Source: Siphonodentalium dalli
Taxonomy: Eukaryota; Mollusca; Scaphopoda; Gadilida; Siphonodentaliidae
Assembly: GCA_032622095.1 (NCBI GenBank)
Contig: CP136061.1
Coordinates: forward strand, 17,486,991-17,550,990
Length of the DNA stretch: 64,000 nt
Direction: 5' to 3'
This document shows positions 33,107 through 44,845 of this stretch, one piece after another. A program made the translations under genes and the position numbers. Position 1 is the first letter of the stretch. Each line of letters begins with the position of its first letter. The notes under the pieces were generated by a model. It searched no databases and was not told the origin of the DNA. It saw nothing but the letters and a program-made list of their open reading frames with translations.

Positions 33107-34140
33107 ATATGGATCTTAATTAAAATATGCAATTTTTTTATATTTAATTTATTTAAATATATTAACATAACATTTTAGTCCTGTGATTGAAGCGATAAAA
33201 TATAATGACAAAGCTGGTTTTATCTAGTATCTGTATATGTTCGATATTTGTTTGTCCACTATATATAGAAAATAATGAGGCCAACTATAGGATTAATAGA
33301 GGTAACATTTACCAGGAATGTTACGGTGTGGTTTATAGAACTAGCAAAGATGTCTCTATCTTGATGGCGCGGATGGGGTTCGGGGCACAAATTAATAAAA
33401 GAACTATTTGACGTCGGTTACCAAAAACATGTACCGGTATATACACGTCGTAACACAGTGAATACAAGTGTATTCAGGGAGGGGGGTTGCGGAAAAAATT
33501 TATATATATGGGGCGACAAAAAAATGTTTTTGCCCCTCTCGGGGACCCATCACCCCTCTACCTGCAACTGTTTTCTTTTTTTCCCCACCCAATTGTTGGG
33601 ACCCACCCCAAAATCTGTCAAAAACATAAAATATAAACTAAATCATAGCCTCGCAAAGAATGTTTCCATTTCTTATTATTTAATATTATTCCAGCATTTT
33701 AATAAACCTCTAAAGGGAGATAATTCTATTAGTATAAAATGTGGTAATGCTGAATGCATGCACTTAAAAGCATTGGGCATAATGCCATAAAACATAATAA
33801 TTATGAGGTAATACATGTCCTGATATCCTCAATAACTCCATATTCTTTTATATAACAATAGTATAAGATGTTTTAGAGCCAAGGCCCAATAGTAATACTG
33901 TAGCAATAGGGGTAGAACAAATTTCATCTCCCCTATTTCTGTAATATATATCTGCACATGGGTATGATGGGACCCAAGGAAAGTCACACTCACGGCAGCG
34001 CACAGTCTAAATACATGTATGGCATGTTGGTGTGCATATTGACATACACCAATATTAGTGAAGAATTAGTAGTATTATTAACTTATTATCAGAGTATGTA
34101 ATAATGTTGAATTGAATAAGCCACGGTCACCTTATATAAA
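33107..34140. other. Non-coding, nothing recognised
   Basis: Contains aaagggagataattc at 33713, a word common in molluscan DNA. Frames at 33205 and 33458 have no domain. Confidence 0.35.
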
Positions 34141-34143
34141 CAG

Positions 34144-34304
34144 TCCGCATAGGTGCCCCTGTGCAATGCGGTTTACTGGACGTATCACATGGAAACCCAT
34201 TATAAGAACAAGCATCCTGGATCAGACCGTCCAGTTAAGATATGTGACTTTGAGAAAGTTCGCACGAAGAGAGTTGCATAGATTACCTGTGCAGTTTGAT
34301 CCAG
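34144..34304 (+). pseudogene. Possible C2H2-type zinc-finger remnant
   Basis: Between an acceptor-like ataaacag and a donor-like ccag|gttagt, one frame reads PLCNAVYWTYHMETHYKNK followed by HPG, resembling C-x2-C...H...H of a C2H2/BED-type finger. The first Cys lies in the neighbouring frame (RCPC) and a stop follows at about 34279. Either a frameshifted fragment or chance. Confidence 0.2.
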
Positions 34305-36065
34305 GTTAGTATGACTTATAATTAGTTTCAAGAACAAAGTTCGTATTAGTCATGTTTATATTCTAGCTTTATGTTGCATATGGAATAAGTTGAGACTTTA
34401 ATACCAAAAGCTACTTTTTATAGTTACACTGCTCTATCCTGCTATATCCTAAATTGAATATCAAAGCAACCAATAACGAACAAGCAACTAATAATTACAA
34501 TACCATATGTATTGGCAGTCAAATAACTGGAACTCCAGATATACTACCATACTATATGTATCTGTACAGTACGTAACTGCTTAGACTTGTGCATAATAAC
34601 TGTGGTTGAATAAATATCACAAAAGGCTAAGCTTTCATATTGTTATCCAAATAGTATGAACTTTTTGTATGAGTTATTTTGTTTTATAGTTTTAAACCAG
34701 TGGAATATGGTGGAATTGTTATTTTTGCTTATATCATCAAGTTTATCTTGATAACAAATAATATCCATTATGTGGATTAAGAACAGAAGATGGTAATCAT
34801 TTCATAATTATGCTTATATGCAAGCATTGTCGACTGATCGTGTCTGAGCATATAATTATGTTATAACAGTAAACAAATTTGTCAAAAGTAATTGCAAAAT
34901 TCATCACGGAATTCATCAATATAAACTCAGCTTTAAATTTTGTTCAAACCCTTAAAGGGATACACATGTGTATATATATATAGCTATAGCATACACTTTG
35001 ACATCCAATTGAAAGGCTATCTTGGATATGCATATTATAAATGTTTGTTCTTGTGTTTTAATGTTTGTTATATGATTTGTTTATATATATAATATATCTT
35101 TCATCCGTCGAAATCTGGTACATTAATTTTGACATACATCAGCATACACACACCCCTAAATGGTAGTTAGTACTGGTTAGTATGTTTTAAATAGCCTAGT
35201 GGGTCATATGGTTGATATTAACAGAATACATGAGCACAAACACTTTTGTAAGTAGAGGAAATAATTTGCATTTTTTGTCATTTACACAATTTTTCCGGGT
35301 TCAAATGACCCACCCACCCCCGCCCTATATATGGAATTTTTGTGCGCGCCCCCCCTGGTGTATTAGGCATTTATAAAACATGATACGTTTTACAGTTACA
35401 CTATATATGTATCGGTGTGTGGTCTCATTCAGGGTCCACTTATCAATACCTGTTATTGACGTAGCAAAACACAAGTGATGTGCCCATGTTATTTATAAAA
35501 AATCACTGAATGTATTGAATTCAACAAAAGAAGACAATAACGTTAATAATTGAGCAATAATTTGAGATCATTTCCATTCAATTCAAATCAACATTTGTAA
35601 ATTGTGAACTAATTTCGAGGTTGGAATAGAATATGTAAAGAATGTGCGATAAGCAACACAGGTATATGTATCGTATATCGATTTCGGGGTTGAGTGGGTC
35701 ACAGTGAATCACTCTCCCAAAACATTACCGCCACTGTGTTCAATAACTATAGATGTATTTACCTACTGTGTTTTCTGCGCCCAAGTTGATACGAACTTTC
35801 AGTGTCAACATTGTATCTTTAATTATCGTCCATTGATGGAATTAAATGAATGTGTATATTGATTACATATGTCCCAAAGTACACATGATAGTTTGAATGT
35901 GATTTCGAATTTGGCAAATGCTAATGCAAAATTTATGGAGATAATCAATCATAATTAATCTGTCTTTACAAGTAGTATTAGTTACAACGTGTATTCAAAC
36001 TATTTATTGAATTGAAATACAAATTCATAATTTGTCAAACACAAGAAAACATATTTCAGTCATAT
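34305..36065. other. Non-coding, nothing recognised
   Basis: About 1.75 kb of AT-rich sequence without supported frames or repeats. Confidence 0.35.
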
Positions 36066-36150
36066 CTCGATGTCCATACCAGCTGGGTTCCGTATAAACC
36101 AGTGTCCGTATCAACCTGGGGCCGTATCATCCAGGGTTCGTATAACAGCT
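36066..36150. repeat. Inverted cluster of the 16-17-bp repeat
   Basis: gtataaaccagtgtccgtat, caacctggggccgtat, catccagggttcgtata: reverse-complement units of the array around 31549 and 33057. Confidence 0.7.
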
Positions 36151-36302
36151 GTGGCGCCATGCTTTCACTCCCATAACAATGCATGGTTACTACAAGTGTC
36201 AGAGGGTTCATTATATATATAATATGATCGTACGTGACACGTAATGGAGCAACCACCAAGTTGATCATTAAGTTCAATGTTACAATAATTATAGGATGTT
36301 CC

Positions 36303-36853
36303 GTACAGGGTACTACATGTGCTACACCACTCGGATAAATGTCTGTGTCATCACACTAAAATACCATGTTATAACTTGAATTGATATATTCGTAATCGTA
36401 TATAGTCACCAATAGCCGTGTTACCACCGTAGTAACGGACATTGCCCATATAGTGAACTATTCAAACCCAGCATTAAAATCATGGTTATGATCAGTCCAA
36501 ACATATGAGTAAAGTTCGAACATAAGATAATAATAGCTGAGAATCTGGTGTGAATTGAACTGTGGTGGGGCCTCAAGCATATCTACCCCTGCACGTCAGA
36601 ACAAAATTATGCCATGAAATGGCATAATTAGCTTGAGGATGGAAGTGAACCATCATCCCACAGCGAAATCAACCAGGCATGTTGGGTTTGAATAGTTCAC
36701 TAGATGGGCAATGTCAGGTACTACGGTAGTAACCCAGCTATTGGTGACTATATACGATTACGAATATATCAATTCAAGTTATAACATGGTATTTTAGTGT
36801 GATGACACAGACATTTATCCGAGTGGTGTAGCACATGTAGTACCCTGTATGCA
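36303..36853. mobile_element. Foldback element with ~175-bp arms
   Basis: Left arm starts cgtacagggtactacatgtg and runs to about 36475. The right arm (about 36680-36853) is its inverse, ending cacatgtagtaccctgta. The spacer is about 200 bp. No coding capacity. Confidence 0.9.
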
Positions 36854-36869
36854 TATATACATATATATA

Positions 36870-37345
36870 TCACAGCAGAAGTTTCCTTAGAATTAATGGA
36901 TGGAAATGGAATGCCTTTAATATTTGTATTATTTGAGTCGGACATAGATTTCCTTAGCTGCAGGCAATCAATGCAATATATGTAAACTATGTAGAAAAAG
37001 AAATTATTGAATGAAGTGTAGTGAATATGATGCGTCACTTTAATATTTGAGTCGGACATAGCTTACCTTACCTGAAGGCAATCAATGCAATAAGTGATGT
37101 AGAAACAGAAGTTATTGAATGAAGTGTAATGAATATGAAGCGTCATTTTAATGCAATATCGATTGGGTGGAAGAGAAATGTCACTTTAATAGTTAACGAT
37201 GATATACATATAGAATTATAGATTATCCCCATTGATGACGATCAATGCAATGAACAGTGTAGAAATGGAGAAAACGTTGCCTGAATGAATCAATGTGTGA
37301 ACATAAAGTCTCACTTTAATGAAATATTGAGACGATGGAATCAAC
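36870..37345. repeat. Decayed ~110-125-bp tandem repeat
   Basis: Three units with tttgagtcggacatag, ggcaatcaatgcaata, gtagaaa(c/a)agaa(g/a)ttattg and cgtcac/tttaat borders. Confidence 0.75.
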
Positions 37346-37544
37346 GATGAATTTGCAATTTCTTTAATGATGAAATTGGTTTACATATACATGTATATGC
37401 AGCTGAAAATGTGAATTGACTGAAATGTAATTATGAAAGTGTCAATGGCACTGTAGCTAACATGGAAAGGGAATAATTTCATGTGTTACAGTTAATGGAG
37501 CGATTAGGAATATGGAAAGTTGAAAGGCCTAGTTATGCAAAGAT
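37346..37544. other. Satellite border
   Basis: gaaagtgtcaatggcactgt recurs at 37975, so this border segment itself is duplicated within the satellite region. Confidence 0.6.
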
Positions 37545-40500
37545 AAAAATCAAAGATGGCCGCGACAGCCATGTTTTTTGGCAAATGACCCAAAAAGACT
37601 CCTTCCTATTTACGTGCCATTGTTAACATCCCTCACAAATTTCATGATGATCCGACAAAAGATACGACATGTAGCCTGTGTCAAAGGATTTAGTTGTGTA
37701 AAGAGTAAAATACAAGATGGCTGCTGGCGACCAGGTTTTTTGGTTGAATTTAAAATGAATCTGTTCCCATCTACATGTAATTGTTAACATCCATGACAAA
37801 TCTCATGATGATTGGACCAAAGATTCGACTTGTAGCCCTTGACAAAGAATTTAGTCATGCAAAGAGTATAATCCAAGATGGCTGCTGGCGGCCATGTTTT
37901 TGGCCGAACAACCCCAAAATTACTCGTTTCCCATCTACATGTCAATTTTAACATCCATGACAAATGTAATGAAAGTGTCAATGACACTGTAGCTCAACTT
38001 AGTAGGGGAATGATTTAATGGTTGACAGTAAGTGGAGGAATAGGAAAAGTGCTAATTGAAATGTCTAAGTAAGACAAGATGTACATGTCAATATCAACAT
38101 TCATGACAGGTTTCATAATGATCGGATCAGGGATGTGGTGATTATGGTGTGCCAAAGGATTTATTGATGCAAAGAGTAAATTCTAAAATGGCCAATGGCA
38201 GCCATGTTTTTTTCCGAATTACATGTACCCCAAAATGACCTGTTCCCATCTACAGCCTTTACAAATCTCATAATGATCTGATCAAAGGTACGACCTGTAG
38301 CCTGTGCCAATGGATTTAGTCATGCAAAGAGTAAAATCCAAGATGGCTGCTGGCGGCCATGTTTTTCGACTGAACGACCCCAAAATAACTCGTTTCCCAT
38401 CTACATGTCATTGTTAACATCCATGACAAATTTCATGAAGTTACGACCAAAGCTACAACCTGTAGCCCGCACCAAAGGATTTAGTCGTGCAAAGAGTAAA
38501 ATCCAATATGGCTGCTGGCGGACATGTTTTTAGCCAAACGACCCCAAAAACACTCGTTCCCATCTACATGTTAATATTAACATCCATGATAAATGTCATG
38601 ATGATCAGACGAACAGCACGACATGTAGCCCGTGCCAATGGATTGAATTTTGAAATCCAAGATGGCCGCCAGTGGCCATGTTTTTTGGTCGTATGACCCC
38701 AAAATGACTCGTTCCCATCTACATGTCAATATCAACATTCATAACAAATTTCATAAAGATCAGACCAAAGGTACGACCTGTAGCCCGCGCCAAAGGATTT
38801 AGTCATGCAAAGAGTAAAATCCAAGATGGCTGCTGGCGGCCATGTTTTTTGACCGGACGACCCCAAAAACACTCGTTCCCATCTACATGTCATTGTTAAC
38901 ATCCATGACAAAATTTCATGAAGTTCTGACCAAAGCTACAACCTGTAGCCTGCGCCAAAGAATTTAGTCATGCAAAGAGTAAAATCCAAGATGGCTGCTG
39001 GCGGCCATGTGTTTTGGCTGAACGACCCCAAAATCACTCGTTCCCATATAAATGTCAATATTAACATCCATGATAAATTTCATGATGATCAGACGAACAG
39101 CACGACCTGTAGCCCGCGCCATTGGATTGAATTTTGAAATCCAAGATGGCCGCCAGCAGCCATATTTTTTGGCCAGATGACCCCAAAATGACTCGTTCCT
39201 ATCTACATGTCAATATCAACATTCATGACAAATTTAATAAAGATCAGACCAAAGGTACGACCTGTAGCCCGCGCCAAAGGATTTAGTCATGCAAAGAGTA
39301 AAATCCAAGATGGCTGCTGGTGGCCATGTTTTTTGGCCGAACGACTCCAAAATCACTTGTTCCCATCTGCATGTCATTGTTAACATCCATGACAAATTTC
39401 ATGATGATCAGACGAACAGCACGACCTGTAGCCTGCGCCAAAGGATTGAATTTTGAAATCAAAGATGACCACCAGCGGCCATTCGTTCCCATCTACATGT
39501 CAAGGTCAACATTCATGACAAATTTCATAAAGATCAGACCAAAGGTACGACCTGTAGCCCGCGCCAAAGGAAATTGTTGAGGGACACACGCACACACGGA
39601 CGACGGACGCCAAACCATGGCAATAGCTCAAACTTACAAAGTAAGTTGAGCTAATAATGATCCGACAAGAGATACGACCTGTAGCCCGTGCTAATGGATT
39701 GAATTTTGAAATCCAAGATGACCGCTGACGGCCATGTTTTTTGGTCAAACTACCCCAAAATGACTCGTTCCCATCTACATTGTACATGTCAATAGCCATG
39801 ACAAATAACATAATGATCTGACCAAAGGTACGACCTAGAGCCTGTGCCGAAGGATTTAGTCACGAAAAGAGTAAAATCCAAGATGCTCATGACGGCCATG
39901 TTTTTTGGTCGAACTACCCCAAAATGACTCATTCCCATCAGCCTGTCATTATTAACATCCATGACAAATTTCATGATAATCAGAAGAACAGTACGACATG
40001 AAGACCGCGCCAATCGATTTAATTTTGAAATCAAAGATGGCTGCCAGCGGCCATGTTTTTTGGCCAAATTACCCCAAAATGACTCATTACCATCTACATG
40101 TCAATGTCAACATTCATGACAAATTTCATAATAATCTGACCAAAGTAAGGACATGTAGCCTGTGCCAAAGGATTTAGTCATGCAAAGAGTAAAATCCAAG
40201 ATGGCTGCTGGCGGCCATGTCTTTTGACCGAATGATCCCAAAAGGACTCGTTCCCATTTACATGTCAAGGTCAACAGCCATGACAAATTTCACGAAGATC
40301 CGACCAAAGCTACGACCTGTAGCCCGCGCCGAAGGATTTAGTCATGCAAAAAGTAAAATCCAAGATGGCTACTGGTGGCCATGTTTTTTGGCCTAACGAC
40401 CCCAAAATAACTCGTTGCCATCTACATGTCAATATTAACATCTATGACAAATTTCATGAAGATCAGACTAAAGGCACAACCTTGAAATCCAAGATGGCCG

Positions 40501-40547
40501 CCAAGATGTTTTTCGATCGAAAGACCCCAAAATGATTCGTTCCCATC
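37545..40547. repeat. Satellite, alternating ~165- and ~155-bp units
   Basis: About 18 units centred on aagatggctgctggcggcca, accccaaaatgactcgttcc, catctacatgtcaat, atccatgacaaatttcat and cgacctgtagcccgcgcc. Two forms alternate in part: about 165 bp with ggatttagtcatgcaaagag, and about 155 bp with ggattgaattttgaaa. At 39585-39653 it is interrupted by a tail segment. Frames inside are by-products. Confidence 0.93.
39585..39653. repeat. Tail segment with hairpin
   Basis: gggacacacgcacacacgga, cgacggacgcc, ccatggcaatagctcaaact, tacaaagtaagttgagct, aataa. The agctcaaactta/taagttgagct hairpin followed by aataa recurs at 40862-40909, so it looks like the 3' end of a dispersed element carrying satellite units. 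Confidence 0.75.
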
Positions 40548-40548
40548 T

Positions 40549-40861
40549 ACCCTGCTGGGAAAAACAAGTGTCCACTTAACCACGGTGCGGTTAGCATTGC
40601 CACCGCGGCCGAAATGCAACTACACCGCGGCTCCACTGGCTAACTACAGTTGGGCATTGGTTTATTTGCCATTCGGCCATGGTGTAGTTGCCGCTGTGTA
40701 CATTCATCAAACTGAAAAAAGACAATACAAACCAGAAATCTAACCACGGTGTACACACCATTCGGCCCCGTTGTAGTTGCTTTTTGGCCATGGTGTACAT
40801 GTGTACTTGTCGTTCGGCCGCGGTGTACATGTACTTGCCGCTCGGCCGCGGCGCTCAACTG
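40549..40861. mobile_element. TIR element 'ccctgctg', copy 1 (right end missing)
   Basis: Starts ccctgctgggaaaaacaagt and shares its body with the copy at 45840 (cacggtgcggttagcattgc, cggccatggtgtacatgtgt, cggccgcggtg words). The right terminus is lost. It interrupts the satellite/tail unit at cccatctac. Confidence 0.85.
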
Positions 40862-40909
40862 CCAACTCATGGCAATATCTCAAACTTACAAAGTAAGTTG
40901 AGCTAATAA
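40862..40909. repeat. Tail segment with hairpin, second copy
   Basis: ccaactcatggcaatatctc, aaacttacaaagtaagttga, gctaataa; matches 39606-39653. Confidence 0.85.
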
Positions 40910-41171
40910 AACGGGATGCGTTGGAATTTTGCAAAATGAATAAAATGAAAACCGTCGAGAGCTCCGAAAGAGGGGTGGGCGGGTCACCGGAAACACAGGT
41001 ATTTATTTTTTTGGCTTTACTACTTCGGGGTTCATGCAGTTTGCTGAATTTTTCTTGCGGTCAAAATCTGATGACCACATTGAACCCGCCGTTCATTTCT
41101 TATATAATACAGCAGTATTACATGTACATGGGGTGACACCACTATAGAGGGGGTCAATTACTTAAATCTAG
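40910..41171. other. Non-coding, nothing recognised
   Basis: Short unique stretch before the SINE. Confidence 0.3.
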
Positions 41172-41423
41172 GGAAGTCGATAGCCGAGAGGTACTGTAGT
41201 GTACTGGTCTCTCGTGCTAGCGGGCCGGGGATCGCAACCTGGTCAGGGTATTCTGACAAAAATCAGAACTCGGTCAGATACCAAGTTTGTAAAGCTGAAA
41301 AGTCTCATTTGAGATCACTGAATAAAGATCTGAATGCAAAAATACCGACTTCCACCATTACAACATCTATCCAGGTATTTTGTTGTTGTGCAGTATGCTG
41401 TCTGATTGGGGGTGCGGACATTA
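41172..41423 (+). mobile_element. tRNA-derived SINE, 5' part (split copy)
   Basis: A-box-like tagccgagaggtactg (41191) and B-box-like ggggatcgcaacctgg (41227) mark a tRNA-related head. The body continues gtcagggtattctgacaaaa, and gaactcggtcagatacc. It matches the minus-strand copy at 47452-47868 until 41423, where the 2.6-kb element interrupts it. The remaining parts are 43989-44017 and 44705-44780. Confidence 0.9.
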
Positions 41424-43988
41424 TAGTCCAGTGCATTTATGAGAAAAAATGCCAAACCCGGAACTAATTGCAACAGAATTTTTTTTTGCTGGAATAAGTA
41501 CATAAACCCTCCATAAACAACATACTAAAAATCGGCAAAAAATCGGAAAAAGGAAAATTGGTGAATTTCGTGAAATAAATTTGGGAAAATTTGGTCAAAT
41601 CATCAATTTATGGATTTTCATGGATGTATTTAAAAACAATCAAATTCACAAATCACACAAATAGCAGGTGTATTGTGTCGACCACAATTTCCTGAACCCA
41701 GTACTGAAAACCAGTCCCTGATTCATAACTTATTTTTTCGAGTTGTGTGCCTTCAAAAACGCGAGTTTACATGATTTTGGAGCCTTAATTTCGCAGAATG
41801 AGCCAAATGCCGTATTATATGGTTAATTATTAAAAAAACTAGAGCAAAATTAATGACTTTTTCACTGTTTTAGTAATTTCCTCACTAGATTAAACACAAA
41901 ATATTATTAATATGTGCATCTATAATTAAGAAGAAGATTATATTCTCAAACAAAATGCGTATTCCATTGTATGGACTTAGCAATTTTGCCTCGGACACTG
42001 AACGTGTGTGATGAAATGCAATATTTGAGGTCATGTAACTCAATAATTTAATACCCATATGCCACGCAGAATGAGCCAAATGCCGTATTATATGGTTAAT
42101 TATTTAAAAAACTAGAGCAAAATTAATGACTTTTTCACTGTTTTAGTAATTTCCTCACTAGATTAAACACAAAATATTATTAATATGTGCATCTATAATT
42201 AAGAAGAAGATTATATTCTCAAACAAAATGCGTATTCCATTGTATGGACTTAGCAATTTTGCCTCGGACACTGAACGTGTGTGATGAAATGCAATATTTG
42301 AGGTCATGTAACTCAATAATTTAATACCCATATGCCATGCTTTTCTTATAACCTTTTAAGTATGTTGGATTGAACAAATTGTAAATGTATTAACAGGACA
42401 TTATTTAAGAAAATCAACTTATGGCCCTTTGAATACTTAGTCTTAGCTTGTTTCCAAAGATGCCAGTTTGAGCCATTTTTGTCCAGTATAAAAGGTTTTG
42501 GGCCATAAAAACAAAAAACAATGGGTGTTTTAATGTGTAAAATTATTTGAACTTTCATCTCACAACACTTTAGTGATAAAAAATTAGCCTTACATTGGTT
42601 ATGCCATAGTATGTCTCTTGATTTCTTTCATTTTTCAGGAAACTGGCTCCAATTTTAACGTTGGTATAGGGGTAGGAAAAATCACAAAATGCAATCTTAT
42701 CACCAAATTACAGACATTTCAGACACAATGTTGTTTTCTTCCAGTTTGTGTACATTCCTGTTGCATTATAAAACTGCTTAATACGTTATCGGACGTTGAT
42801 TTAGAATTTTATGGTTATGTTGTATAAAAACAATCTCAAACTGCCAATTTGACATTTCACTGCCAAATTATGACAAAAAATATTATAGCTCTGTCAATAA
42901 ACATAAACAATGGAAATATGAAATTATATATGAAAGAACAATGTAAGCATAAGCTGTAGATATAAAGTGTTATGCTTCAAGATGCATAATTTTGAAGTTT
43001 TTGTTGATATGCTTTCCCCTACCCCATTTTTCTACCGTTCAAATTTGGAGTATGTTTCCACAATGATGAGTGAAATCCAGTGACATTCATTGGTATAACC
43101 ATTGAAATGCTATTTTATCAACAAAAAAATTATTTAAGACGACAGATCACATAACTTTACACAATCAACTTTTGTTAATTTTTCTGAATATGCTTAATAT
43201 CCTTTTAAAATTGACAAAAACGCCCCACAATAGCATTTTCGGAAAAAAGGCTAGACTAAGAGTTCATAGGACCATAATTTTATTTTCTTCACCAATGTAT
43301 TTGAAAATTCCTTCACAATTTGTTCAATTCAGTATTCTCAAAATGTTATGAGAAAAGCAGAGCATATGGATATTAATTTATTGAGTTACATGACCTCAAA
43401 TATGGCATTTCATCACACGAGTTCTGTGTCAAGGCAAATTTTGCTAAGTCCATACAATGGAACACACATTTTGTTTGAGAATATTTTATTCTCCTTATTC
43501 ATAGATGCACATATTAATAATATTTTGTGTTTTATCTAGTGAGGAAATTACTAAAACAGAGAAAAAGTAATTAATTTTACTCTAGTTTTTTAAATAATTA
43601 ACCATATAATACGGCTTTTGACTCATTCTGCGAAATTAAGGCTCCAAAATCAGGTAAACTCGCGTTTTTGAAGGCACACAACTCGAAAAATACTTAAGGA
43701 ATCTAGGAATGGTTTCCAGTTCTGGATTCAGGAAAATGTGGACAACAAAATAGGCATGATATTTGTAGAACTTGTAAATTTGAATTTTTTATATACAATC
43801 GTGAAAATCCATAAATTGATGATTTGACCAAATTTTCCCAATTTGTTTTCACGAAATTCACTAATTTCCCTTTTTCCGATTTTTGCTGATTTTTAGTATG
43901 TTGTTTATGGAGGGTATATGTACCAATTCCAGCAAAAAAAAATTCTGTTGCAATTAGTTCTGGGTAAAACCATAAATGCGCTGGACTA
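41424..43988. mobile_element. 2.6-kb DNA element with ~640-bp terminal inverted repeats
   Basis: Ends tagtccagtgcatttatg and cataaatgcgctggacta, flanked by TTA (41421-41423 and 43989-43991). Comparison with the uninterrupted SINE shows the target acaTTAatgg, so the duplication is real and 3 bp. Arms run to about 42062 and from about 43350. The interior (42345-43340) encodes nothing recognised. TWA duplication fits PIF/Harbinger, but no transposase or DDE motif is seen. Confidence 0.9.
41786..42340. repeat. 275-bp tandem duplication inside the left arm
   Basis: gcagaatgagccaaatgccg through ccatatgcca (41790-42065) is repeated almost identically at 42066-42340. The right arm has only one copy. 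Confidence 0.95.
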
Positions 43989-44017
43989 TTAATGGCTGAC
44001 CTGTGTACATGCCTCGG
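43989..44017 (+). mobile_element. SINE, middle fragment
   Basis: ttaatggctgacctgtgtac atgcctcgg continues the SINE body between the two insertions. Confidence 0.88.
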
Positions 44018-44704
44018 GGTATCTGGAGAAGTCAGCCCAAAACAAGGTCGGCCACAAGAGAAGTCGGCCCGGGTAAATTAAAGATTGGTCAAGAAAAGTC
44101 GGCCCCATTATTATTTTACTGCTTGTTAATGCCTGTGGCACAATAAGATGAGACCGACATTTCGCCACATGGTGTCATAAGGGATTACATCACCTCGTAG
44201 CATTCCATTTTATGTGACCATGTTTTGGTCACATGGTGTCAAGGAGGATTATATCACCTCCTGGCAATCCATTTGCTTATCGCGCACTGTCATGGTTTTA
44301 CGCAGATATGTCGATAGGGTTCGTTAAACGGAAATTTAAATCTGTACCGGAAAAATAGCCATATATACAAGACATGGTATTAGACCAGATACGAACCTTC
44401 ACACTTAGTCAGCCAATTAATCTATAGACCTAAACAATGTCCTGTCATAATTATAATGGGCGTCGCGCCAGAGGGATTTCCACATGGAAGCAGTCAGCGA
44501 AACGCCGATAAAGATCAACACTAAGTCATATACAATGTAGTGTTGAACAAGGTTTCTGTGACACCTGATATACATGTATGTTACTCAATTGAGTAAACAT
44601 GTCACTAACTGATGTTAATAGCTGGGCCGACTTCGTACGGGGCCGAGTTCTGGGCCGACTTCTCTGGGGCCGACTTCGTAGCGGGGCCGACTTCTCCTGT
44701 ATTC
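44018..44704. mobile_element. Nonautonomous TIR element with gaagtcggccc subrepeats
   Basis: Ends ggtatctggagaagtcagcc and ggccgacttctcctgtattc, imperfect inverted repeats of about 20 bp, with several subterminal agaagtcggcc words on each side. Flanks tgcctcgg / cgccttgg suggest an imperfect 8-bp target duplication (hAT-like). An internal 70-bp direct repeat begins cacatggtgtca at 44168 and 44229. Confidence 0.8.
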
Positions 44705-44780
44705 CGCCTTGGTGTGTGCACATTAAAGAACGCTACAGGGTTATAAAGTTACTAGTACTCGGCCGTGGTAGCACCTGGAC
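44705..44780 (+). mobile_element. SINE, 3' fragment
   Basis: cgccttggtgtgtgcacatt, aaagaacgctacagggttat, aaagttac...tcggccgtggtagcacctgg matches the 3' half of the copy at 47452. Confidence 0.9.
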
Positions 44781-44784
44781 CCGA

Positions 44785-44845
44785 CAGGAATGATTAACAG
44801 CCCGAGGGGCTATTTATAGACCCGAGAGGGAGTTAATCATTCCTG
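44785..44845. repeat. Hairpin with self-opposed CGAG (H5)
   Basis: Outer stem caggaatgattaac / gttaatcattcctg is perfect (14 bp). The inner segments agccCGAGgggc and gacCCGAGaggg carry CGAG in the same direction. With one bulged base they face each other between CC/GG pairs. Confidence 0.75.

Noticed and set aside
39606-39653. Helitron 3' end (hairpin then ctaa)
   Set aside because: No ctrr-t terminus at the right distance, no 5' tc end and no Rep/helicase sequence found.
41172-41260. tRNA gene
   Set aside because: Only A- and B-box-like words without a foldable cloverleaf; continues as a dispersed repeat with a second copy, so a SINE.
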